NCBI RefSeq assembly: GCF_000022025.1
Contig: NC_011886.1
Span: 3,141,209-3,205,208, forward strand
DNA: 64,000 nt
From: Pseudarthrobacter chlorophenolicus A6
GTDB taxonomy: Bacteria; Actinomycetota; Actinomycetes; Actinomycetales; Micrococcaceae
Reading direction: 5' to 3'
The position numbers and the translations under genes are program-made. Numbering within the stretch: position 1 is the stretch's first letter; the number at the start of each line of letters is the position of its first letter. The notes beneath the pieces were generated by a model. The model saw only the letters and a program-made list of their open reading frames with translations. It had not been told where the DNA came from and ran no database searches. This document shows, in pieces, positions 1 through 6,918 of this stretch.

Positions 1-342
1 ACTGAACTCCACCCGGTCCGTCATGATGCTGCCGGTGGCCTTGGCTTCGAAGCCGTGGACGTGCCGGAAGGCCTTGAACGGGCCCTTCACCTGTACGTCC
101 GTGAAGCTGTGGGGAAAGTCCAGGTGGGTGACCCGGCTGGTCATGGTGAGGGGGACGCCGAAGTGCCGTGCGCGCCAGGTAACCTCCCCGCCTTCGCCGA
201 TCAGCCCCTGGGTGACTCCGCCCACCGCCCGCTCCCCTGAGGTCCGCTGGGAATCCACGTGCAGGTCGATGCTGCGCGCCCTGTCGAACAGCTGCTCCAC
301 TGGCAGCGGGGACTCGGTGCGGCACACGAAGCTGGTGGTCAT
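1..342 (-). CDS. SRPBCC (polyketide cyclase-like) protein, 3' end off window
   Basis: This open frame starts with ATG at 342 and runs leftwards off the window, so only the first 114 residues are visible. The N-terminus reads MTTSFVCRTESPLPVEQLFD, followed by repeated aromatic/basic strands such as VTWRARHFG and FRHVHGFEA. That pattern fits the START/SRPBCC fold with a beta strand, a helix pair and then antiparallel strands. Members bind small hydrophobic ligands, but nothing here indicates the ligand. Its promoter would lie in 343-470, which also carries two copies of a GCGTSACTT motif. The family call is moderately secure and no specific function can be given. Confidence 0.6.
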   Translation of the reverse strand, partial: MTTSFVCRTESPLPVEQLFDRARSIDLHVDSQRTSGERAVGGVTQGLIGEGGEVTWRARHFGVPLTMTSRVTHLDFPHSFTDVQVKGPFKAFRHVHGFEAKATGSIMTDRVEFS

Positions 343-498
343 GGCGCCAGTCTGCCATTCTTCCCGCAGGCAAGTCCGGCCAGCTGCGACCCAAATGCGT
401 CACTTTTGAGCTTCGCAGCAGAGTCCGGCCGCACGTTTCCGGGGTTGCGGGAAACGGGGCGCCGCGAAAGTCACGCAATTGGGCCAGGAGCCAGCAGA

Positions 499-526
499 GC
501 CCGACGGCGGGAAGTCGCCGTCGGGC
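499..526 (-). terminator. Terminator hairpin after ssuC
   Basis: Perfect 11-bp inverted repeat (GCCCGACGGCG at 499-509, CGCCGTCGGGC at 516-526) with a 6-nt loop, 45 nt past the ssuC stop. No long T-run follows, as is common in high-GC actinobacteria. Confidence 0.75.
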
Positions 527-571
527 CCTGAAAGTCGCACCAGGTGCGGGGCGTTTGGTGCCGGGGTGGGG

Positions 572-1534
572 TCAGCGGGTGCTGCCGGCCAGCAGGCCGC
601 GGCGGCGCAGGAGGCGCTTCTCGATGGGCGCGAAGACCAGCAGCTCGATCAGGATGCCGACGCCCAGGATCAGCAGGATCGCGGACATCACGACCGTCAT
701 GTCGGACAGCGCACGGCCCTGGTCCAGCAGCGAGCCGAGGCCGAATCCGATGGTGCCGCCCACGGCGATGATTTCCGCGGCCATGAGGGAGCGCCAGGAG
801 AAGGCCCAGCCCTGCTTGAGGCCGCCCAGGTAGCCGGGCAGCGCGGCCGGCAGGACCACCTGAAGGGCCATCTGAAGCCGGTTGGCGCCGAGGACGGTTC
901 CCACCCGGCGGAACTGCGGCGGGATTTGGTCCACACCGGAGATCAGCCCGTTGATGATCGAGGGGATGGCACCCATGAACACCACGAAGTAGACGGTGGC
1001 GTCGGTGAGGCCGAACCAGATAATGGCCGCGGGAACCCAGGCCACGGAGGGCAGCACCTGCAGGCCGGAAATCAGCGGCCCGAAGGCCCGGCGCAGCGGC
1101 GCAACCTGGGCCAGCAGCAGCCCCACCGGAGTGGCAATAGCCACTGAGATCAGGAAGCCCACCAGCCCGCGCTGCAGCGAGGTCCACATGGCTTCCTGCA
1201 GCTTGCCTTCGCCCCAGAGAACGCCCATCTGGCCCACCACGTCGAGGGGGCCGGGGACCAGGTCGCGGCGCTTGACGCCCAGGGACACGTAGAACTGCCA
1301 CACGAGCACCAGGACCAGCAGCGCGGCCACGGGCAGGAGGATGCGGCTCCAGTCGATGCGGTGCTTGCGCTCGGCATCCGACTGCAGTGAATCTAGCCCC
1401 GACTCAAGCTCCCGCAGGTCCTCCTTGCCGGTGGACGTCCGCGTCAAAGCGGCATGCACGTGGGCTGTGTTTTTGGTTTCGACTGGCTCAACCACCGGAT
1501 CGGTCTCGGCAAGGGGTGTGGTGTTACTTGGCAT
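572..1534 (-). CDS. ssuC: Aliphatic sulfonate/nitrate-type ABC transporter permease
   Basis: Membrane permease of a sulfonate (taurine/nitrate-type) importer, 320 aa. It has about six hydrophobic segments and the binding-protein-dependent permease loop around PAALPGYLGGLKQGWAFSWR, which contacts the ATPase. The ATG at 1534 overlaps the ssuB stop by 11 nt, so translation is probably coupled. An upstream in-frame extension exists but lies entirely inside ssuB and is ignored. The N-terminal ~60 residues are a hydrophilic, family-atypical tail. It includes PVVEPVETK, encoded by a dispersed genomic repeat at 1475-1498. The substrate is inferred from gene order (SBP-ATPase-permease) and from the neighbouring sulfate-assimilation operon; nitrate or taurine cannot be excluded. 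Confidence 0.85.
   Translation of the reverse strand: MPSNTTPLAETDPVVEPVETKNTAHVHAALTRTSTGKEDLRELESGLDSLQSDAERKHRIDWSRILLPVAALLVLVLVWQFYVSLGVKRRDLVPGPLDVVGQMGVLWGEGKLQEAMWTSLQRGLVGFLISVAIATPVGLLLAQVAPLRRAFGPLISGLQVLPSVAWVPAAIIWFGLTDATVYFVVFMGAIPSIINGLISGVDQIPPQFRRVGTVLGANRLQMALQVVLPAALPGYLGGLKQGWAFSWRSLMAAEIIAVGGTIGFGLGSLLDQGRALSDMTVVMSAILLILGVGILIELLVFAPIEKRLLRRRGLLAGSTR
1475..1498. repeat. Dispersed repeat copy inside ssuC 5' end
   Basis: One copy of a repeat with consensus near TTTCGACARGCTCAACCACC. On the coding strand it is read in frame as VVEPVETK within the ssuC N-terminus. Three further loci occur within the cys operon. Confidence 0.8.
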
Positions 1535-2249
1535 GGCGGCGAATCTCCTCACGCAGCCGGGCGGTGATGACCCCGGTGAGCTGGCCGGCGAGCCCGGCGT
1601 CGGTTCGGTGTTCCTCGGTGACATCCCATTCCTGGACCACGCGGCCGGGGCGGGAGGAGAGCAGCAGGACGCGCTGTCCCAGCCGAACGGCCTCGCGGAC
1701 GTTGTGGGTGACGAAGACGATGGTGCGTCCGGTTTCCTTCCAGATGCGTTCCAGTTCGTCGTGCAGCAGGTCGCGGGTAATGGCGTCCAGGGCGGCGAAC
1801 GGCTCGTCCATGAGCAGCAGCTGCCGGTCCTGGGCAAGTGAACGGGCCAGCGAGACACGCTGGCGCATGCCGCCGGACAGCTCGTGCGGGCGCTTGTCCC
1901 CTGCGGCACCCAGGTGGACCAGTTCCAGGAGTTCCTGTGCCTTGGTGCGCCGGTCGGCTTTGCCCACGCCGCGCAGTTTCAGGGCCAGCTCAATGTTCTC
2001 GCGGGCCGTCAGCCAGGGGAACAGGGCGGCGTCCTGGAACATGAAGGCTGCGCCGTCGCTGGGGACTTCGAGGGCGCCCGAAGACGGCGCTTCCAGTCCG
2101 GCGATGATGTTCAGCAGGGTGGATTTGCCGCAGCCGGACGCACCGAGGAGGGCGACGAACTCGCCTCTCCCGATGTTGGCGTTGACGTCGTCCAGTACCG
2201 GGGCGCCGTCGCCGAAGCGCTTGCCCAGGTTTTCCAGTACGACTGGCAT
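1524..2249 (-). CDS. ssuB: Sulfonate-type ABC transporter ATP-binding protein
   Basis: ATPase of 241 aa with Walker A GASGCGKST, signature LSGGMRQR, Walker B LLLMDEPFAALD and the switch His in VTHNVREA. The order and spacing match the NrtD/SsuB/TauB class. The ATG at 2249 is preceded by AAGGACGGCACC, an acceptable ribosome-binding site. It lies 27 nt after ssuA and overlaps ssuC, so the three form one transcription unit. It would energise import of organosulfonates released as sulfite for the Sir step encoded nearby. The family is certain and the substrate is inferred. Confidence 0.9.
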   Translation of the reverse strand: MPVVLENLGKRFGDGAPVLDDVNANIGRGEFVALLGASGCGKSTLLNIIAGLEAPSSGALEVPSDGAAFMFQDAALFPWLTARENIELALKLRGVGKADRRTKAQELLELVHLGAAGDKRPHELSGGMRQRVSLARSLAQDRQLLLMDEPFAALDAITRDLLHDELERIWKETGRTIVFVTHNVREAVRLGQRVLLLSSRPGRVVQEWDVTEEHRTDAGLAGQLTGVITARLREEIRRHAK

Positions 2250-2276
2250 GGTGCCGTCCTTAGGTAGTGGGGTGGT

Positions 2277-3434
2277 TCAGTCCTGGCCGAGGCCGGCTGC
2301 TGAAATCTTGCTGGTGCCGGTGGCGGCGGCAACCTCGTTGAGGGCCCGGAGGTCGAACAACCCGTTGAGGTCGGCCTGCTTGGTGGTTCCTGCCTCAACG
2401 CCGTCCTGCAGCAGCCGGGGGTAGCTTCCGGCCAGCGGGTCCAGGGTGTAGGTGATGTTCGCCAGCGAGCGGGCCAGGACGTCGTCGGCGAGCGTGGCGC
2501 CGGCGGACTCCTGCAGGCCCGCGTTGATCACACCGGCCTTCTCGGCCTCCGGGGCTTCGTTGAGCCAGGCCACGGACCTTGCGTGGCCGGCCAGCAGTGC
2601 CTTGACGGTATCCGGGTGATCGGCGGCGTACTTCTGGTTGACGATCAGGATGGTGGTGGGGAATTCGCCGGGCTTGCCTGTGCCGGTCCCGTCCCAAAGG
2701 TCCTTCTCGTCCACCAGGACCTTGGCGCCGGCCTGGAGCACCAGGCGTGAGGCCCACGGCTCGGGCAACCAGGCGCCGTCGAGCTTTCCATCCTGGAACA
2801 GCTTGAGGGTCTGGGCGTTGTCCGTGGGGTTGATGGCGACGTCGCCGCTGCCGTCCACGTTGGTCTTGTACCCCTGGTCCGCGAGCCAGGCGCGGAGGGC
2901 CACGTCCTGGGTGCCGCCCAGTTGCGGGGAGGCGAGGGTCTTGCCCTTGAGGTCAGCGGCGGAGTTAATCCCCGGCTTGACCACCAGCTGGGCCCCGCCT
3001 GCGGCTGCGCCGGCGATGACCTTCACGGACTGGCCGGAGCTCTTGACGAAGGAGTTGATGGCCGGGTTGGGGCCGATGTAGGCAGCGTCGATGGCCCCGG
3101 CGTTGAGTGCCTCGATGGCGGCGGGGCCGGCGTTGAAGGATTCGGTGCTGAGCTGCGTGCTGCCCAGGGCTTCTGCGAGGAAACCCTTTTTGATGCCCAC
3201 CAGTGCGGGAGCGTGCGTCACGTTGCCGAAGTAGCCGAGCTTCAGTGCGGCCGCCGGAGTTGGTTCGGCGGCCTGGGCCTCGGTGTTGCGGGAAATGTTG
3301 GAAGCAACAATGGCCCCGACGGCGATCAGCAGGACCAGCCCGATGGCCAGGGCGGCCTCGATGGCACGCTTGCGCTTGGGAACCGCGCTTTCGCCTGCCA
3401 CGATGCGGGTCATCCCGGGCTTGGAACTAGTCAT
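2277..3434 (-). CDS. ssuA: Sulfonate-type ABC transporter substrate-binding protein, membrane-anchored
   Basis: 385-aa NMT1/SsuA-like periplasmic-binding-fold protein. Typical motifs are LKLGYFGNVTHAPALVGIKKGF at the start of the mature domain, FNAGPAAIEALNAGAIDAAYIGPNPA, and LDGAWLPEPWASRLV. Instead of a lipobox, residues ~22-46 form one hydrophobic segment after a basic stretch (PKRKR), with no Cys at its end. It is therefore probably tethered by an uncleaved signal anchor or released by signal peptidase. A second in-frame ATG eight codons downstream is a possible start. First gene of ssuABC; its promoter should lie in 3435-3620. Confidence 0.85.
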   Translation of the reverse strand: MTSSKPGMTRIVAGESAVPKRKRAIEAALAIGLVLLIAVGAIVASNISRNTEAQAAEPTPAAALKLGYFGNVTHAPALVGIKKGFLAEALGSTQLSTESFNAGPAAIEALNAGAIDAAYIGPNPAINSFVKSSGQSVKVIAGAAAGGAQLVVKPGINSAADLKGKTLASPQLGGTQDVALRAWLADQGYKTNVDGSGDVAINPTDNAQTLKLFQDGKLDGAWLPEPWASRLVLQAGAKVLVDEKDLWDGTGTGKPGEFPTTILIVNQKYAADHPDTVKALLAGHARSVAWLNEAPEAEKAGVINAGLQESAGATLADDVLARSLANITYTLDPLAGSYPRLLQDGVEAGTTKQADLNGLFDLRALNEVAAATGTSKISAAGLGQD

Positions 3435-3620
3435 TGTTTCACCATAGGGAGTGGCCGAAAGCCGTTCAATGAAGCCTCAACGGAGGGTCACGCGGGTTCA
3501 TGCAGCGTCATATTCGGCCGCACAGTCACCGGGTTTTGGCGCGTCAGCGGCCCTTAACGTTGACCACCGGCGCAGCTTGTGCCGTGCCGGGCCTATGCCT
3601 GCAGATGCGGTCTGGAAACG

Positions 3621-3688
3621 CGAAATCGCTGGAACGCTGCGGGGACGCCGTAAAGGTACGGCGGTTTCGCAGCGTTCCAGCGATTTCG
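3621..3688. repeat. Large nested palindrome after cysN
   Basis: A perfect 21-bp inverted repeat (3621-3641 and 3668-3688; arms begin CGAAATCGCTGGAACG) encloses a second perfect 7-bp hairpin (CGCCGTA/TACGGCG at 3646-3663). It ends 8 nt before the cysN stop codon complement and can terminate cysN. The length and nesting exceed an ordinary terminator. Confidence 0.8.
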
Positions 3689-3695
3689 GTGACAG

Positions 3696-5135
3696 CTAGA
3701 TGCTGTAGCGCTCATCCTCGTGGTCGCCGGGGTGGTCCTTGACCAGGCCGGCGGCCAGCGTGTTGCCGTCCAGCGGGTCGATCACCAGGAACGCGCCGGT
3801 GCGGCGGTGGTGCAGGTAGTTTTCCAGCGGCAGCGGGGCCGCGAGCCGGAGCTGCGCGTGGCCGATGTCGTTGAGTTCCAGGCTCGAAGCGCCCTCGAGC
3901 TTGAAGGAGGCCAGGTCCAGCTTGCCGGAGACGCTCCGGACCAGCGCCTGGACGGTGCGGGTGCCGTGCTTGACCAGGACCTTCTGGCCTTCGCGGAGCG
4001 GCTTCGGGGACAGCCAGCACAGTGCAGCATAGAGGTCCGCGGAGGCTTCACGGACGGTGCCGGCAGCGGCGATGGTGTCACCGCGGGCCACGTCGAACTC
4101 GTCAGCCAAGCGGACGGCCACGGACTGCGGCGCAGCAGCTTCCTCCAGGGACTTTCCGGCGAAGTCGATGCCCACCACGGTGGTGGTGCGCGGGGCCTGG
4201 CCCGGCGTCAGCACGGATACCTGGTCCCCCACCTTCACAGAGCCTTCGGTGATCTGGCCGGCGTACGCACGGTAGTCGCGGTAGGCCTCCACGTCCAGGC
4301 CGGCTGCCACGGCGTCTGGAGCCAGCGCACCCTGCGGCCGGACCACCAGCTGCACCGGGAAGCGGAAGCTTTCCAGGTGGCTTTCCAGCTCGTCAGCGGC
4401 AGGCAGGGTCTCCAGGACCTCCAGCAGCGCCGGGCCCGTGTACCAGGGGGTGCGCTCCGAGCGCTCCACCACGTTGTCGCCGTCGAGCGCGGACACCGGG
4501 ACCACCAGCAGATCGCTGATTCCATCGGAACCGAGGCCCAGCTCACGGCCCACCTGCTGCACATCGGCTTCGATGTCGCGGAACACGGACTCGCTGAAGT
4601 CCACCAGGTCGATCTTGTTCACGGCCACGATCACGTGCGCCACGCGCAGCAGCTGCAGCACGGACAGGTGCCGGCGGGTCTGCTCCAGCACGCCCTTGCG
4701 GGCGTCGATGAGTACGACGACGGCGTCCGCGGTGGACGCGCCGGTCACCGTGTTCTTGGTGTACTGAACGTGCCCGGGGCAGTCCGCCAGGATGAAGCTG
4801 CGGCGGTCAGTGGCGAAGTAGCGGTAGGCCACATCGATGGTGATGCCCTGTTCGCGCTCGGCACGCAGGCCGTCGGTCAGCAGGGCGAGGTCGATTCCGC
4901 CCTTTTCGCCGCCGAAGCCGCGGTCCGCGGACGTGCGGGCCACTGCGTCGAGCGTGTCAGCGAGGATGGCCTTGGAATCGTGAAGGAGGCGGCCCACCAG
5001 GGTGGACTTGCCGTCGTCGACCGATCCCGCGGTGGCGAAGCGGAAGAGCGTGGTGGGAAGGTTCTCGTTGATCGAGCTTGCCGAAATCAGGGTTTCGTCT
5101 GCCTCGGTGATTGAGCTTGTCGAAATCGTGCTCAT
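3696..5135 (-). CDS. cysN: Sulfate adenylyltransferase, large GTPase subunit
   Basis: 479-aa GTPase subunit of ATP sulfurylase; with CysD it makes adenosine-5'-phosphosulfate from sulfate and ATP, driven by GTP hydrolysis. G1 is AGSVDDGKST (36-45), G3 is DCPGH (118-122) and G4 is NKID (173-176), followed by EF-Tu-like beta-barrel domains. The protein ends at a normal CysN length, so there is no fused CysC APS kinase. This fits an APS-reductase pathway. Its ATG overlaps the cysD stop by one base (TAATG), showing translational coupling. The first ~25 residues (two S-S-I-x-E-containing stretches) come from two diverged copies of the dispersed repeat. Last gene of the operon. Confidence 0.95.
   Translation of the reverse strand: MSTISTSSITEADETLISASSINENLPTTLFRFATAGSVDDGKSTLVGRLLHDSKAILADTLDAVARTSADRGFGGEKGGIDLALLTDGLRAEREQGITIDVAYRYFATDRRSFILADCPGHVQYTKNTVTGASTADAVVVLIDARKGVLEQTRRHLSVLQLLRVAHVIVAVNKIDLVDFSESVFRDIEADVQQVGRELGLGSDGISDLLVVPVSALDGDNVVERSERTPWYTGPALLEVLETLPAADELESHLESFRFPVQLVVRPQGALAPDAVAAGLDVEAYRDYRAYAGQITEGSVKVGDQVSVLTPGQAPRTTTVVGIDFAGKSLEEAAAPQSVAVRLADEFDVARGDTIAAAGTVREASADLYAALCWLSPKPLREGQKVLVKHGTRTVQALVRSVSGKLDLASFKLEGASSLELNDIGHAQLRLAAPLPLENYLHHRRTGAFLVIDPLDGNTLAAGLVKDHPGDHEDERYSI
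5066..5127. repeat. Two diverged dispersed-repeat copies at cysN 5' end
   Basis: Copies at 5105-5127 (TGATTGAGCTTGTCGAAATC core) and a more diverged one at 5066-5088 (TGATCGAGCTTGCCGAAATC core). Both are the reverse complement of the TTTCGACARGCTCAAYCACC consensus and lie inside the coding sequence. Confidence 0.75.
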
Positions 5136-6103
5136 TAGAAGTACCCGTCCTTCTTGCGGTCTTCCATGGCAGCCTCGGAGATGCGGTCATCTGCGCGGGT
5201 GGCGCCACGTTCGGTCAGGGTGGATGCCGCAACTTCAACCACGACGTCGGACACGGTGAAGGCGTTGGACTCAACGGCGCCGGTGCAGGACATATCGCCC
5301 ACGGTCCGGTAGCGGACAGTCTTGGTGATGACGTCCTCGCCCTCGCGCGGCTGGGAGACTTCACCCACTGCGCGCCACATGCCGTCGCGGGCAAAGACCG
5401 CGCGCTCGTGGGCGTAGTACAGGCCGGGGAGCTCGATGTTCTCGCGCTCGATGTAGCGCCAGATGTCCAGCTCGGTCCAGTTGCTGATGGGGAACGCACG
5501 GACGTGCTGGCCCACCGTGTGCCGGCCGTTGTACAGGTTCCACAGCTCGGGGCGCTGGTTGCGCGGGTCCCACTGGCCGAACTCGTCGCGCAGGCTCAGG
5601 ATGCGTTCCTTGGCGCGGGCCTTGTCCTCGTCGCGGCGGCCGCCGCCGAACACGGCGTCGAACTTGTTCTGCTGGATGGCGTCCAGCAGCGGAACGGTCT
5701 GCAGGGGGTTGCGGGTGCCGTCGGCACGCTCGGCAAGCTCGCCGCGGTCGATGAACTCCTGCACGGAGCCGACAACGAGCTTCAGGCCCAGGCGCTCCAC
5801 GGTGCGGTCGCGGAAGTCGATGACCTCGGGGAAGTTGTGGCCGGTGTCCACGTGCAACACCGGGAACGGGACCTTGCCGGGCCAGAAGGCCTTGGTGGCC
5901 AGGTGCAGCATCACCACGGAGTCCTTGCCGCCGGAGAACAGCAGGGCGGGCTTCTCGAACTCGGCAACAACCTCGCGGATGATGTGGATGGCCTCGGACT
6001 CGAGGGTGTCCAGGCTGGAGAGTCGCGTTGGGATTTCGACAGGCTCAATCACCGGAGCGCTGGTTGAGCCTGTAGAAACCAAAGTGTCATGTGATGTGCT
6101 CAT
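5135..6103 (-). CDS. cysD: Sulfate adenylyltransferase, small subunit
   Basis: Catalytic subunit of ATP sulfurylase, 322 aa, a member of the adenine nucleotide alpha-hydrolase (PP-loop) family. LLFSGGKDSVVMLHLA is the PP motif, and FPVLHVDTGHNFPEV and GGGRRDEDKARAKER are diagnostic. ATG at 6103 is preferred because it forms an ATGA overlap with the cysH stop; an ATG five codons further upstream lies inside cysH. The end overlaps cysN by one base. Residues ~8-27 (containing APVIEPVEIPTR) are an extra leader made by an inverted pair of the dispersed repeat; family homology begins around SSLDTLESEAIHI. Confidence 0.95.
   Translation of the reverse strand: MSTSHDTLVSTGSTSAPVIEPVEIPTRLSSLDTLESEAIHIIREVVAEFEKPALLFSGGKDSVVMLHLATKAFWPGKVPFPVLHVDTGHNFPEVIDFRDRTVERLGLKLVVGSVQEFIDRGELAERADGTRNPLQTVPLLDAIQQNKFDAVFGGGRRDEDKARAKERILSLRDEFGQWDPRNQRPELWNLYNGRHTVGQHVRAFPISNWTELDIWRYIERENIELPGLYYAHERAVFARDGMWRAVGEVSQPREGEDVITKTVRYRTVGDMSCTGAVESNAFTVSDVVVEVAASTLTERGATRADDRISEAAMEDRKKDGYF
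6031..6080. repeat. Inverted pair of the dispersed repeat inside cysD
   Basis: Copy 6031-6055 (ATTTCGACAGGCTCAATCACC core) faces an inverted copy at 6060-6080 (GGTTGAGCCTGTAGAAACC) with a ~5-nt loop. Together they make a long hairpin in the cysD mRNA near the start codon. Confidence 0.8.
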
Positions 6104-6918
6104 ACGTGTAGTCCGCATTCTGTCTTGTCGGAGTTCGCCCAGCGGCCGGCGCGGGGATCCTCGCCGGGCGCCACCTTGCGGGTGCAGGGCTGGCAGCCGA
6201 TGGAGGGGTATCCCTGGGCGAGCAGCGGGTTGACGGGCAGGAGGTTGTCTTCGGAGTATTCGACCAGCTGGTCGAAGGTCCAGGCAGCCATCGGGTTGAC
6301 CTTGACCAGGCCGTTCTTGTCATCCCAAGTGACCAGCGGCGTGTTGGTGCGGGTGGGGGCCTCATCGCGGCGGACACCGGTGAACCAGAGTTCATAGCCG
6401 GCCAGGGTGCGCTGCAGCGGCGCTACCTTGCGGAGGGCAGAGCACTGGGCGGCGTCACGGGCGAAAAGGTCCTTGCCCAGCAGGCGGTCCTGCTGCTCCA
6501 CGGTGGTTTCCGGGAGGACGTCCACCACGTTGACGCGGAGGTTTGCCGCCACCTCGTCACGCGTGGCGTAGGTTTCCGGGAAGTGGTAGCCGGTCTCCAG
6601 GAACAGGACGTCGACGCCGGGCATCTGGTCCGCGACCAGCGCAGGCAGGACGGCGTCAGCCATGGAGCAGGCCACGGAGACGGCGGGCAGGTCGAAGTTC
6701 CGCTCCACCCAGGCGATGACGTCGCGGGCGGGGGCGTCCCAGCCGAGCTCGGCGGCGCCGGATTCGGCCAGGGCCTTCAGTTCTTCCTTGGAGCGCTTGG
6801 TGGTTGCGCTGGTGGCCACGGGAGTTTCTGCGGCCTTGGTTTCGACAAGCTCAACCACCGCTGCTTCCGCTTCGGCCGGGGCAACCACGGGGTCGACTCC
6901 GAGTGCGTGCTTGCTCAC
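6100..6918 (-). CDS. cysH: APS (PAPS-type) reductase, assimilatory
   Basis: 272-aa adenylyl-sulfate reductase, reducing APS to sulfite for the Sir step. The PP-loop region VSVACSMADAV and FLETGYHFPETY are present, and the catalytic C-terminus ECGLH (C268) is intact. A CxxC pair (C242/C245, IGCQPC) is present. The expected tandem Cys-Cys upstream reads QCSALRK (C159-S160), so one iron-sulfur cysteine of the bacterial APS-reductase signature is a Ser. Start is GTG 6918: it has GAGGAGGCACTGCA as ribosome-binding site and forms a GTGA overlap with the sir stop. The leader carries AVVELVETKAA from the dispersed repeat. No CysC is fused to CysN, which supports APS as substrate. Confidence 0.9.
   Translation of the reverse strand: MSKHALGVDPVVAPAEAEAAVVELVETKAAETPVATSATTKRSKEELKALAESGAAELGWDAPARDVIAWVERNFDLPAVSVACSMADAVLPALVADQMPGVDVLFLETGYHFPETYATRDEVAANLRVNVVDVLPETTVEQQDRLLGKDLFARDAAQCSALRKVAPLQRTLAGYELWFTGVRRDEAPTRTNTPLVTWDDKNGLVKVNPMAAWTFDQLVEYSEDNLLPVNPLLAQGYPSIGCQPCTRKVAPGEDPRAGRWANSDKTECGLHV
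6838..6860. repeat. Dispersed repeat copy inside cysH 5' end
   Basis: Near-consensus copy containing TTTCGACAAGCTCAACCACC (6840-6859), read on the coding strand as VVELVET in the CysH leader. Confidence 0.8.

Noticed and set aside
3720..5114. 464-residue open frame on the plus strand over cysN
   Set aside because: It is exactly antisense to a clear CysN gene with all GTPase motifs. The translation is Gly/Val/His-rich without any domain, typical of a high-GC shadow frame.
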